Shown here in pieces: positions 16,856-25,638 of a stretch of DNA of 47,454 nt. The stretch comes from Verrucomicrobiaceae bacterium (lineage in GTDB: Bacteria > Verrucomicrobiota > Verrucomicrobiia > Verrucomicrobiales > Akkermansiaceae), in the NCBI GenBank assembly GCA_027487435.1, contig JAIYDP010000324.1:1-47454 (forward strand). The letters are read 5' to 3'. The position numbers and the translations under genes were made by a program. Every line of letters begins with the position of its first letter. The first letter of the stretch is position 1. The notes beneath the pieces were generated by a model. That model searched no databases. It had not been told where the DNA came from and saw nothing but the letters and a program-made list of their open reading frames with translations.

Positions 16856-16888
16856 CTGACTTGCCGCGTGATCCATGCGGCAAGTCAG
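16856..16888. terminator. Perfect 12-bp hairpin between convergent genes
   Basis: CTGACTTGCCGC (16856-16867) and its exact reverse complement (16877-16888) enclose a 9-nt loop. It begins 18 nt after the giant gene's stop codon and lies 49 nt beyond the stop of the convergent S9 peptidase, so it can serve both strands. No U-tract follows, so termination may not be purely intrinsic. Confidence 0.65.
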
Positions 16889-16936
16889 CATTGCAAATTC
16901 GCAAATCGACATGCCCAATGCTGCGCGGCTGGCAAA

Positions 16937-18994
16937 TCATGGCATGGATCGAACTGCTCCAAGATGACGTTGAAAAAAATCCACGCGTTTGCGCCGCAGG
17001 TGACTGGACTCTCCTACGCCGTGGCCACCGTTGGGGACGGAGATAAAATCAAAATCTTTGTCCGCACGAATGAGTGCATTCACCACTTGCATCGTCGATG
17101 ACGGATCCACATTGGTATCAACCTCACCAACTGTGAGCATCAGGGCTCCTTGCAAATTTTTGGCATGTGTGACATTCGAGTTATCGGCGTAATGCGGACC
17201 CACGGGCCAATCCATCCATTGCTCATTCCACCAAATCTTGTCCATGCGATTGTCATGGCAGCCACAGTCCGCAGCACCAGCTTTGTAAAAATCGCCATGA
17301 AACAATAGCGCGCTTAAGGCGCTTTGACCGCCAGCAGATCCTCCAAAAATGCCCACGCGAGAAAGATCCATCTGTGGCCATTTTTTCGCGGCTTCCCTCA
17401 TCCATGCAATACGATCTGGCAAGCCTGAATCCTTGAGATTCTTGTAACAAACGTCGTGAAACTTTTTGCCCCGATGCGCGGTGCCACGTCCATCGATCTG
17501 CACCACGATAAAGCCATGCGCCGCATGCTCATGCATTGGTCGGATCCACGGTCCCCACGATTTTTTTACAAATGCATCATGCGGTCCAGCATAAATGTAT
17601 TCAATAACAGGATATTTTTTTGTAGCATCGAAGTCCTGTGGTTTCACGATCACCCCGAAAATATCAAAAGTGCCATCTCGATCTTTCGCCACAAAAGGTT
17701 CCGGCATACGCCATTTCGCTTTCAACTCCCGATCATCGGCCTCACTTAGGATTTTGAGCAGTTTTCCATCAGCCGTCTGGCGAAGTTCATACACGGGTGC
17801 ATGATCGATACGCGACCATCGGCAAACGTAGTAGTTTCCTTGCGGCGAAAAAACAGGCTCGTCATGATGGCCCGGTGAAGTTGTTAGAGGCATCACCTTT
17901 CCGCTATCGAAATGAACCATAACGTAATGTTCAAAATAAGGGTCTTGCCCCGTGTGATAGCCAGATACTTTCAGCAATGCCCTGCGTTTTTCTTCATCCA
18001 CACGTATGACTTTTTTCACCACCCACTCGCCTTGGGTAAGTTGTTTTTTTACCGCGCCCGATTTTCCATCCATGAGATAAAGATGGTTCCATCCATCGCG
18101 CTCCGAGTTCCATAAGATCTCCTCGCCACCCATCAGATCTCGGCGGAAGCCGTAACCATAAACATAAATGAAGGTTCCACTGTCATCGCCTAACAGAACA
18201 CGTTGCACCCGCGTGGCGGCATTCATTTCGATGACTTGGTATTTGCCGAAACCGCGCTCGATCCATTCGAAGGTCAGTCGCTGCGAGTCTTCACGCCATT
18301 CCGCACGACGAATTTCAAAGGGATTTGCTATAAGTCTCCGATCAGCTTCTAAAGGCGCTGTGCCATCGGTGGAAAAAATCCATGGCACCGAAATGGCGAG
18401 ATCGTCACCAGGCTTCGAGTAGTCGGCTTGGAACACCTCCGGCTGCAATTGTTTTTCCGGTGAGGATCGCACATAATGCACCTGTCGAATCGCCACCTCC
18501 TTGCGTTGATGGATCACAAACTTTGTTGAATCAGGAGACCAATAGGGCGTGCCAGTGAAGCCTCCTTTGTCATCAGCTTTTGCAAGAACTCGTTCGGTAT
18601 CCTTGTTCCGATCTTTCAAAATTACTTGGCCGTCACGCAAAATCACCGCCCACCGATCATCAGAAGAGTTTGCACTTTCATATCCGAGACGACGTGGGAA
18701 TTTTCCTTCTTTTGGCTTTTGCCATGTGGGGATTTTTTCCTGCACCACGGTGTCATTCCCGTCGCGGGGCATGAATGCTTTGACGACCTTGCTGCCATCC
18801 GCTTCGGTGACGCGATACAGCAATCTTGATTCATCTTCTGCCCAACCAAAATCGATGGTGAAATTTCGTACTGGCGCCAGTGCGATCGCAGATTGCTCTT
18901 TCACGGTCATTTCAAACGACGATGTAGAACCGTGCTCCGCCATGAGAGGCGAGTAGATGAGCATGAAAACCCCTAACTTTTTCACAAAAGACAT
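16937..18994 (-). CDS. Secreted S9 family prolyl oligopeptidase / dipeptidyl peptidase IV-like
   Basis: A 685-residue exported serine peptidase. Signal peptide about 1-19 (ends PLMAEHG). The N-terminal half is a DPPIV-type beta-propeller ('SERDGWNHLYLMDG' is a family hallmark). The C-terminal half is an alpha/beta-hydrolase with nucleophile Ser553 in GGSAGG, Asp626 in GEVDTNVDP and His658 in GGHG. Members cleave short peptides after Pro or Ala at the second position; the exact specificity is not deducible, and the usual DPPIV GWSYGG elbow is GGSAGG here. It converges with the giant protease gene; together they could process extracellular protein. The promoter lies in 18995-19080. Length fits the family. 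Confidence 0.88.
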   Translation of the reverse strand: MSFVKKLGVFMLIYSPLMAEHGSTSSFEMTVKEQSAIALAPVRNFTIDFGWAEDESRLLYRVTEADGSKVVKAFMPRDGNDTVVQEKIPTWQKPKEGKFPRRLGYESANSSDDRWAVILRDGQVILKDRNKDTERVLAKADDKGGFTGTPYWSPDSTKFVIHQRKEVAIRQVHYVRSSPEKQLQPEVFQADYSKPGDDLAISVPWIFSTDGTAPLEADRRLIANPFEIRRAEWREDSQRLTFEWIERGFGKYQVIEMNAATRVQRVLLGDDSGTFIYVYGYGFRRDLMGGEEILWNSERDGWNHLYLMDGKSGAVKKQLTQGEWVVKKVIRVDEEKRRALLKVSGYHTGQDPYFEHYVMVHFDSGKVMPLTTSPGHHDEPVFSPQGNYYVCRWSRIDHAPVYELRQTADGKLLKILSEADDRELKAKWRMPEPFVAKDRDGTFDIFGVIVKPQDFDATKKYPVIEYIYAGPHDAFVKKSWGPWIRPMHEHAAHGFIVVQIDGRGTAHRGKKFHDVCYKNLKDSGLPDRIAWMREAAKKWPQMDLSRVGIFGGSAGGQSALSALLFHGDFYKAGAADCGCHDNRMDKIWWNEQWMDWPVGPHYADNSNVTHAKNLQGALMLTVGEVDTNVDPSSTMQVVNALIRADKDFDFISVPNGGHGVGESSHLRRKRVDFFQRHLGAVRSMP

Positions 18995-19077
18995 GCATGT
19001 TATACCGCATTTTCTTCACCAAAATTGCAATCGTGTAACAAATCTCTTCATCTCAGCACTTGTCCATCATGAAAGAA

Positions 19078-19099
19078 GTGGCGGAAAATTTCCCGCCAC
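19078..19099. terminator. GTGGCGG/CCGCCAC hairpin
   Basis: A perfect 7-bp stem with an 8-nt A/T loop in the 281-bp gap 18995-19275. On the minus strand it lies ~177 nt downstream of the esterase stop and is followed by a CTTCTTTC stretch, so it may terminate that transcript upstream of the S9 peptidase promoter. The rest of the gap shows nothing I recognise. Confidence 0.45.
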
Positions 19100-19275
19100 G
19101 AAAGACAAAGGATTTGGCCAGTTGTTAGAATAGTTCAAGTTTTTCGGAAAAAGAGGTGCAGTTCTTGCTCGACGCGAACAACAAGGAAAAGTAAATCTCG
19201 GCATCGACTTGCAGCTTGTTTTGGGCCTGTGTCACCCATCGGCTTCCCTTACTTTTTTCGCCAGTTTTGGTGGCG

Positions 19276-20997
19276 CTACGGAAAGAAGAAATCGGCGACA
19301 ATTTTTTTGGCTTCGTCGGCATAATCGATGCTGCTGCCGGTGACTTGCAGTCCGTGAGTGCCGCCGATGAGTTTGTAGTGGATGACTTGGCCGCTAAGAT
19401 AGGTATATTTCACGAAAAGAGGAGAGTAACCGTTAGTGCCATTGCCAGGGATGCCTGCGGAATCGGCTAGCTGCGGGCCATTTTCTCCCATGGCTTGGGC
19501 GAAGCGATAGATGCTCTCCTGGGAGTGCATGAAGGTGCCGATTCGATTCGACCCGCCGGTGTAGGGCACTGTTGTATCCGCAGTGCCGTTGAGATTGATG
19601 ATGCGGCGGCGTTTCGCGGGCACAATGGTTTGGTCGTAGTTATTATTGCCTGTGGCATTAAACCAGAAGGCGTTGTCGTGATACATCTTGGTGAGCATCT
19701 GAGAGACTTGGCAGCCTGCATTCTGAAAGGCGGCACCGTCGAGTTCAATGAGCAGGCGGTTTGTCAAACCCGAGCCGTTAGAGATGCCAAAGATCGAGAT
19801 TTTTCCCGCATCCACGTTGTCGTAAGTCTTCAGCAGAGCGATGAGATCGCGAAGGAAAGCCACATCGGGTGCTTTGGAGGTTTCGCCATCGACATTCCAA
19901 CTCTGTGCTGCTCCAAATAAATATCCATTGGGAGCAACTCGGATGGCATTGTTGACATACGGATCAAGCGCAGTAACGAAAGTCGAAGCTGCATTACCGC
20001 TTCCGCCATTGCCATGAAGCAGAATGACGACAGGGTGTGGCCCTACGCCAGAGGGCACCCTTACGACAGCTGTGCGGGAGAAACCGTTAGGCTCTTGTAA
20101 CCACGTTTGGGTCAGGCTGAGTGTGGTATCGGCAAGATTTCCATTCGGCGTCTGCACGGTGAGAGCGCGGTGAAATTTCCTCGGCACGCTTGGAGCGTGG
20201 GTGAATTCGTCGGTGTAGGTGACCGAACCTCCAGTGCCAGAGAGGGTCGCCATCGGTGTCCATGAAACCAAATCCGTAGAGCACTGGATCTCATAGCTTT
20301 CCCCGGCGACGCTATCAAAACTGATGAACGGATGGTTGCTGGCATCAATGCCCGAATTCGTTACCTTGGCCGCAGAATTGGTCACGCCGCCACCGCCACC
20401 GCCACCTCCAGTTCCGTTGTCTTGGGCGACGGTGAGTAGCAATTGATTGATAATGAAACCTGAATTCGAAGGGGGAGTCGCGGGTCCCGTACCTGTGATT
20501 TTTACGCTAGCGAGATTGGGCACGGAAATCGCAAAAGTTGAGGTGGTAAACGATCCGCTGCCAATGGCCGTGGTGCCATCAACAATGGCATATTGCTTCG
20601 TCGTCGTACTGCTGCCCGATCTCACTCCGATACCGGAAATCCGCAGCGACTGTCCTACAGAAAGCCCCGTCACATTTTTTACGGTGAAAACAAGCGATTC
20701 ATCATCCGCGGCATTGGAATTGTTGAGATTGTCCAATTCTAAATTGTGCGCTCCGCCAACAACACCGATGCCGTCATTATGCTTCGCCACGGTAAGAATT
20801 GGCGTAGTTCCGCTGGTGGCCGTGATCTCAAGATCAAAACTTATACCCAAGCTCAGGCCTGATATATGGGGATTGGTCGAAGTTAACCCCGCGACCGAGC
20901 CGCTGATTTTGCTGTTACCAAGATTGATGGTCGTCTGACCTGATAGAAAACCAATGAACAAAAGGAAGCACAGCAAGCGAGCGAAGAATCTTTTCAT
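19276..20997 (-). CDS. Secreted PHB-depolymerase/LpqC-type esterase
   Basis: A 573-residue exported alpha/beta-hydrolase. Signal peptide about 1-20 (ends FLSGQ). Residues ~21-200 form a beta-rich domain of unknown type. A Gly-only linker near 198-207 and an ~80-residue Ig-like module follow ('ESYEIQCSTDLVSWTPM', a pattern common in verrucomicrobial secreted proteins). The C-terminal catalytic domain (~285-573) has an oxyanion 'LLHGNGGSG', the nucleophile elbow 'GISNGSG' with Ser406, an acid region near 'NGTADTTVPY' and a candidate His in 'GGTHGL' near the end. The family hydrolyses polyhydroxyalkanoates, feruloyl or acetyl esters; substrate not determined. Upstream gap 20998-21105 holds its promoter. 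Confidence 0.85.
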   Translation of the reverse strand: MKRFFARLLCFLLFIGFLSGQTTINLGNSKISGSVAGLTSTNPHISGLSLGISFDLEITATSGTTPILTVAKHNDGIGVVGGAHNLELDNLNNSNAADDESLVFTVKNVTGLSVGQSLRISGIGVRSGSSTTTKQYAIVDGTTAIGSGSFTTSTFAISVPNLASVKITGTGPATPPSNSGFIINQLLLTVAQDNGTGGGGGGGGVTNSAAKVTNSGIDASNHPFISFDSVAGESYEIQCSTDLVSWTPMATLSGTGGSVTYTDEFTHAPSVPRKFHRALTVQTPNGNLADTTLSLTQTWLQEPNGFSRTAVVRVPSGVGPHPVVILLHGNGGSGNAASTFVTALDPYVNNAIRVAPNGYLFGAAQSWNVDGETSKAPDVAFLRDLIALLKTYDNVDAGKISIFGISNGSGLTNRLLIELDGAAFQNAGCQVSQMLTKMYHDNAFWFNATGNNNYDQTIVPAKRRRIINLNGTADTTVPYTGGSNRIGTFMHSQESIYRFAQAMGENGPQLADSAGIPGNGTNGYSPLFVKYTYLSGQVIHYKLIGGTHGLQVTGSSIDYADEAKKIVADFFFP

Positions 20998-21105
20998 GAG
21001 TTGATGTTTCGTAAAACACCGAAATTGGTCTGATGTTGCGCTCAGATATGATCTGATTCTACGCTGGATGTCTTTCGCTGTTACAGCTTCTTCCTGCTCT
21101 TCGTA

Positions 21106-21456
21106 CTAAGATTTTTTCCGAGTGAATGCATTTCTTTGCCTGCCTAGCTTGTCCCATACTGTGACACGAATCTGGCTCAGCGAGAGAAGTTGATACGCTG
21201 CGATTTGTTGTTTGCCATCTGAAATGATCAGATCATCATCTTGATCGATCTTCCACAACTGGAGTGGTGCCGCGAGCACATTTCCAGCAACGATAATCGC
21301 TGGTGCATCGGTGGTAACACAAGCTGTAAATCCAAGCGTGCCAATGCAGAAAATGAGATTTCGTGCGAGCATCATGGACGAAAGTTGTAGCAAGCTTGGT
21401 CTCGAAAGAGACCAACATTCCCTAACCGCTTTGCAGATGCAAAGAAGATAAATCAC
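21106..21456 (-). CDS. Small hypothetical protein, possibly a lipoprotein
   Basis: 116 codons from a GTG that overlaps the ThuA stop codon in the sequence GTGA, suggesting translational coupling. Internal ATGs at 21375 and 21372 (Met28/29) start a better-looking protein of ~88 residues: MLARNLIF..., a hydrophobic run and a Cys in 'LGFTAC', resembling a lipobox. After that comes 'ALQLWKIDQDDDLIISDGKQQIAAYQLL', which reads as folded protein. No family recognised. It lies at the 3' end of the heme protein-ThuA unit. It may be a genuine small lipoprotein or a chance ORF. Confidence 0.4.
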   Translation of the reverse strand: MIYLLCICKAVRECWSLSRPSLLQLSSMMLARNLIFCIGTLGFTACVTTDAPAIIVAGNVLAAPLQLWKIDQDDDLIISDGKQQIAAYQLLSLSQIRVTVWDKLGRQRNAFTRKKS

Positions 21457-22463
21457 TCAGGTTGTGCAGGCATGATGGGCGACTCCCAGCCGGCGAGGTC
21501 GGAAGGTTTGACTTTTTTCACTTCTCCGCGGAAGGAAAATTTGCGCGGCTGGAAGGGGCCGACGAAAGAGATGTTGAGGTCGGGTTTGATCACAGATTCC
21601 ATGCTCATCGCCCAGAGGGTGCCATTGAAGATAAGACGACGGTAATTGTCGTCAAGGATGTCTTGCGAAGCACCTTGGGTGCTGTGAAAGACACGATGCA
21701 TGGAGCCATTTTTAGCGGCGTAGGAGCGGGTCCAAGTCGAAGGCATAGGAGGTTTTTTTTCATCTGGGGCGGCGTTGGGTTCCATGGACACGAGCGGTTG
21801 CGATTGAGTCAACACCGTGAAATCCGCTGCAGCTTTGCCAACGTAAGCACCCGCGTGCGTGAAGGCCGTCTCTCCGACACCGCTGAGAATGACATTTCCG
21901 CGTTGCTCCGGCATGGTGATAATACGTGTGCCTTGCTTGTGGTTGTCGCCGTAGTGACCGACCCAAGTGTTGCCTAAGACTTGGTGACCGAAACCTTTTT
22001 CATAGCCAGGGAATTTGGAACGGAAATCATACTTTGCGTACTTCGATTTTTCTGGAATCTGAAAGGCATGAGAGGAAGTTCGCAGACCAACAACGGGGCC
22101 GCCACGTTCGATATACGCTTCGATATGCGCCATTTCGTCGTCGGGAAGATTAAGGAAACGAGCGAAGATGAAAAAGAGGTCGGCTTTTTCCAATGCCGCG
22201 AGGCCAGAAACGTTGGAAGAACCAGCTTGGATGAAACCTTCGGCATCCACTCCGAAGATGACTGTGCATTTGAAACCGTGGTGCTTGGCGAGGATGCGAG
22301 CCATCGCGGGGCAGGTTTCTTCGGAGCGGTATTCGTGATCGCTAGCGAGAAAAACGATATGCTTGCCAAGACCTGGGCCAGCTTCACCTTGATAAACAAT
22401 GGCAGAGGCCTGCAAGAAAGAAAGGCTGACTGCGGCGGCGACGAGGATGCGGAGAATTTTCAT
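21453..22463 (-). CDS. Exported ThuA-domain protein
   Basis: A 336-residue protein with a signal peptide about 1-22 (ends ASAIVYQG) and a ThuA (trehalose-utilisation, class I glutamine-amidotransferase-like) domain over most of its length: 'IVFLASDHEYRSEETCPAMARILA' pattern near 34-57, then an 'ADLFFIFARFLNLPDDEMAHIEAYIERGGPVVGLRTSSHAFQ' type core near 95-135. In Planctomycetes and Verrucomicrobia such proteins are commonly encoded beside PVC heme-binding proteins and sugar oxidoreductases, as here, and are thought to take part in uptake or oxidation of unusual sugars; biochemical proof is scarce. It is 14 nt downstream of the heme protein gene, so probably cotranscribed. Confidence 0.85.
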   Translation of the reverse strand: MKILRILVAAAVSLSFLQASAIVYQGEAGPGLGKHIVFLASDHEYRSEETCPAMARILAKHHGFKCTVIFGVDAEGFIQAGSSNVSGLAALEKADLFFIFARFLNLPDDEMAHIEAYIERGGPVVGLRTSSHAFQIPEKSKYAKYDFRSKFPGYEKGFGHQVLGNTWVGHYGDNHKQGTRIITMPEQRGNVILSGVGETAFTHAGAYVGKAAADFTVLTQSQPLVSMEPNAAPDEKKPPMPSTWTRSYAAKNGSMHRVFHSTQGASQDILDDNYRRLIFNGTLWAMSMESVIKPDLNISFVGPFQPRKFSFRGEVKKVKPSDLAGWESPIMPAQPE

Positions 22464-22477
22464 ATTGCTTTCGATGA

Positions 22478-25414
22478 TTATGGTAGTGGATGTTGTTTGA
22501 GGAGTTCTTCAGGTTTCCAGAAGATGCTGCGATCTTTGGTCGCATCGCGGACTTTTTTCACGGTCGCTGGGAGCACGGGGTCTGCTTTGTTGCCCCAAGA
22601 GTTGCGAACGTATGTGAGGACAGCGGCGACTTCCTCATCCTTCAAGATGGAGCCGAATGCCGTCATGGGCGGCACACCTTTTTCTGGATCATAGCGTTTG
22701 CCATTTACTTCGATGACACCGTGGATGCCGTGCAGTGCGATTTTGATGAGGCGTTCTTCACTCCCAGTAACCCATGGAGTGCCAACCAATGGAGGGAAAG
22801 CAGGATCGAGACCTTTGCCGTTTTCTTGGTGGCAGGTAGCGCAGTGAGCTTCGCGATGGAAAACGGCACCACCGAGGGCGTAGGCTTTGGCGGCATCGCC
22901 GGTGAGATGTGCTGGGACTTTGATTTCGATTTTCTCGACGACATCCACAACTTGCGTGGGTTGCTTGCCGTTGGTGGGATCGGCTGGCCCCCAGAAATGC
23001 TTGACCGTAGCTGCTGCGTTTCTGGCATGAGGCTCAGGGGATTCAAGGAGGATCTTGAGCAAAGCTTCATCGCGCACGCTGTGGCGTTGCATGTACCAAA
23101 GTGCTTCGAGCAAGTGATGGGCATGTTCGGCTTTTTTCGGGTCAAATTGTTTCATCCACGTTCTCAGGGCTGGCATAACGGCGGTGGTATCGCGCTGATC
23201 GAGTTCTGTGCGAGCGCGTTCGCGAATGCCGTCGATGGGATGCTCAAGAAGATCGAGCAAAGCCGTCACAGGCTGTCCGTGGATAGCGACTGGTTTCTGA
23301 AGTGGGCGATCCTTGTAGATCATGCGGTAAATGCGGCCATGCTTTTTATCGCGCTGAGGATCGCGAATGTTGTGCTGCATGTGGCCGATGATGATGTTAT
23401 GCCAATCGGCGATGTAGAGTGCGCCATCGGAGCCAAATTTAGCATCAGAGGGGCGGAAATTCTTGTCATCGCTGTGGAAAAAGTCCGGAGTGGGCGAGCC
23501 CCAGACTTCGCCATGTGCGAAGCTTTTTTTATCGATCGAGTGGCCATCGCGATCAAGTTCATAGCGTTTGATGCCGAGGTAACCGATGCAATTGCAGATG
23601 AGAAAGTCTTGTTGTAGGTCATCGGGGAAATTGCTACTGGAAATAATGGCGTTAGCTGGCACAGGGCGAACCTCTTTTTTGAGAAGAGGAAACATTTTGA
23701 AGCTGTTCCCTTGAGGGCGAACTTGAAAGGCATTGCCGCTAGTACCATCGGTAGCGTAAAGATAGCCCCAGCGATCAAAGCTGATGCCGTGAGGATTAGG
23801 ACCGTTGCCAGCAATGAAGGAAATGGCGTGGCTGCGCGGATCAAAGCGATACATGCCAGAGGCTTTCGTAGATAGCGATGTGCTCCAAGGCGTTTCGTAG
23901 TTATGGTGAAGGAAAATGCCACTCTGCCAGTAGAGTCCGCCATCTGGTCCAATAATGAAATTGTTTGCCGCGTGGTGGGTATCGGCAGAACCAGTCGCTT
24001 GCAGCAATACGATACGAACATCGGCCACATCATCGCCATCGGTGTCTTTCAGAAAAAGAATATCTGGCTGAGAGGAAACGATGACACCTCCACCCCAGAA
24101 GGCGAAGCCAAGGGGACTGTGCACTTTGGCGAATTCGATGGCCTTATCTGCAATGCCATCGCGATTCTCATCAGGGAAGATGAGTAGGCTGTCATTCATT
24201 GGCTTGAGAGGTTCCCATTTTGGGTAGGTGCCCCAGCACGCGGCCCAAAGGCGACCTTTGGTATCGACTTGCATTTGCACGGGGTTTGCCATGGCAGGAA
24301 AGCGCGACTCATCTGCGAAAAGATTGACCGCGAAGCCCTCGGGAACGTGGATTTTTTCAAGCCCCTCTTTTCCGCTGATGTAGTTTTTATTCCCTTCTTT
24401 GTCTGCATTTGACATCGAACTGCCGCCGCCAACGTTAGAGATAACTTCGACAGGCTTGGGAACGTTCGAATCGTTCACCGTATGACTTTTCCCGAGTGCC
24501 ATAGCATGAATTTTCGCATCGCGATTGGCAGTCATGACATCCAACATCGTAAGCTCCTTTTGCAAGACTTCGCGGTTGGTTTGACCTTTGACGAAGCGTA
24601 AGTCGGCGCGACTGCCCCATATATCGTTTTCATCGACGGCTCGATAGCGATTGTGCCAGTGCCAATCCTTATCGAGCACGGCTTTACGCAGCGGCTCCAT
24701 GCTGGCAGTGGAGACAACTTTTTCTCCGGTCACAGCGGAAGCGATGACTTCGCCAATCAGTCGATTTCCTTCAGGAAGAAGGTGTATGCCATTGAGGGTG
24801 AGAGGCTTTGCTTCTTTCGCGTAGAGCGCCTGAGACGTAGTGAAAAGATCAACAAATGCGACATTTTTTTCCTTGGCAACTTCCTGGATGGCCGTCGTGT
24901 AAAGAGCGAGATTGGCGTTATTTGCGGAGCCATCAGGCAAAAGGGGCGCACCCAGATTTTCGTGGGCAATGGGAGAGAACAGAACGATGCGTGGCGCTGA
25001 TTCGCCGTTGAACTTTGCAGCGCGGAATTCGTCAACCTTGGCGGACATTTTGACCTTGAAATCTGCGAGCTTTGCTTGACCTCCGAAGGATTCATTGTAA
25101 CCGAAAAATACAAAGATCACATCCGCCTTGAGGTGCGCGAGATATTCGGCGGGTGGAGTAACATTTTGGCTGCGTGGTTGTTCGCTGACGGTATCTCCCG
25201 AGATGGCGAGGTTGCGGAAGGTGATGTTTTTCCCTGCGAGCTTACTTTGCAGAATGGTTTCCATCCAACCATCGTGCTGCATACGGTCGCCTAGAGCATT
25301 TCCGATGAGACATACCACATCATCTTTCTGAAGCGGGACTTGTGCGACTACTGGAACTGCGGAGGCGAAAGCGATAGCGAGATTCAGGAGTGGCCGACGA
25401 ATTGTTCGAATCAT
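22478..25414 (-). CDS. PVC-type heme-binding CxxCH protein with N-terminal SGNH-like domain
   Basis: A 978-residue exported multidomain protein. Signal peptide about 1-24 (ends VVAQ). Residues ~28-230 follow the SGNH/GDSL fold, but block I reads GNALGDRM, without the catalytic Ser, and block V is NGIHL. Residues ~345-780 are the PVC 'membrane-bound dehydrogenase' beta-propeller ('GFAVNLFADESRFPAMANPVQMQVD', 'GPNPHGISFD', 'YIADWHN', 'HGRIYRMIYKD' type segments), followed by HEAT-like helices (~700-830). A class I cytochrome c domain at ~845-960 has the heme motif CATCH (Cys858, Cys861, His862) and a likely Met ligand near 'GVPPMTAFG'. Probably a periplasmic sugar or alcohol dehydrogenase passing electrons to its c-heme. 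It is divergent from the oxidoreductase gene across 224 bp. Confidence 0.9.
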   Translation of the reverse strand: MIRTIRRPLLNLAIAFASAVPVVAQVPLQKDDVVCLIGNALGDRMQHDGWMETILQSKLAGKNITFRNLAISGDTVSEQPRSQNVTPPAEYLAHLKADVIFVFFGYNESFGGQAKLADFKVKMSAKVDEFRAAKFNGESAPRIVLFSPIAHENLGAPLLPDGSANNANLALYTTAIQEVAKEKNVAFVDLFTTSQALYAKEAKPLTLNGIHLLPEGNRLIGEVIASAVTGEKVVSTASMEPLRKAVLDKDWHWHNRYRAVDENDIWGSRADLRFVKGQTNREVLQKELTMLDVMTANRDAKIHAMALGKSHTVNDSNVPKPVEVISNVGGGSSMSNADKEGNKNYISGKEGLEKIHVPEGFAVNLFADESRFPAMANPVQMQVDTKGRLWAACWGTYPKWEPLKPMNDSLLIFPDENRDGIADKAIEFAKVHSPLGFAFWGGGVIVSSQPDILFLKDTDGDDVADVRIVLLQATGSADTHHAANNFIIGPDGGLYWQSGIFLHHNYETPWSTSLSTKASGMYRFDPRSHAISFIAGNGPNPHGISFDRWGYLYATDGTSGNAFQVRPQGNSFKMFPLLKKEVRPVPANAIISSSNFPDDLQQDFLICNCIGYLGIKRYELDRDGHSIDKKSFAHGEVWGSPTPDFFHSDDKNFRPSDAKFGSDGALYIADWHNIIIGHMQHNIRDPQRDKKHGRIYRMIYKDRPLQKPVAIHGQPVTALLDLLEHPIDGIRERARTELDQRDTTAVMPALRTWMKQFDPKKAEHAHHLLEALWYMQRHSVRDEALLKILLESPEPHARNAAATVKHFWGPADPTNGKQPTQVVDVVEKIEIKVPAHLTGDAAKAYALGGAVFHREAHCATCHQENGKGLDPAFPPLVGTPWVTGSEERLIKIALHGIHGVIEVNGKRYDPEKGVPPMTAFGSILKDEEVAAVLTYVRNSWGNKADPVLPATVKKVRDATKDRSIFWKPEELLKQHPLP

Positions 25415-25638
25415 AGCTGTGTATTACGTGGAAAACCCAGCTATGTTACAGTGTTCGCAAAAAAAACACAGCCAACAGTGTCATCGTTGCAGGAAAACAA
25501 GGGATTTTTCGGCACGGGACGTGGTTTTTTCTATCGTAAGAAAAGTCATTACTATGTCGAAGGATACCGTATGACGCGATTCCTTGCATGGGTAGGAAAA
25601 GATTCGTAAGAGCTCATAAAGCCTGACGTATTCTAGCA
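25415..25638. promoter_or_regulatory. Divergent intergenic region (heme protein / oxidoreductase)
   Basis: 224 bp separating two divergent genes of one functional set, so it must hold both promoters and possibly a shared operator. It contains A-tracts (25459-25465) and a TTTTTTCT stretch, but I see no box pair good enough to name. Any frame crossing it on the + strand lacks coding character. Confidence 0.4.

Noticed and set aside
19125..19322. 65-codon minus-strand ORF overlapping the esterase 3' end
   Set aside because: Starts out of frame inside the esterase gene and has no domain character.
22490..23617. 375-codon + strand ORF opposite the heme-binding protein gene
   Set aside because: It mirrors codon positions of the real gene, whose heme motif and propeller motifs are clear.
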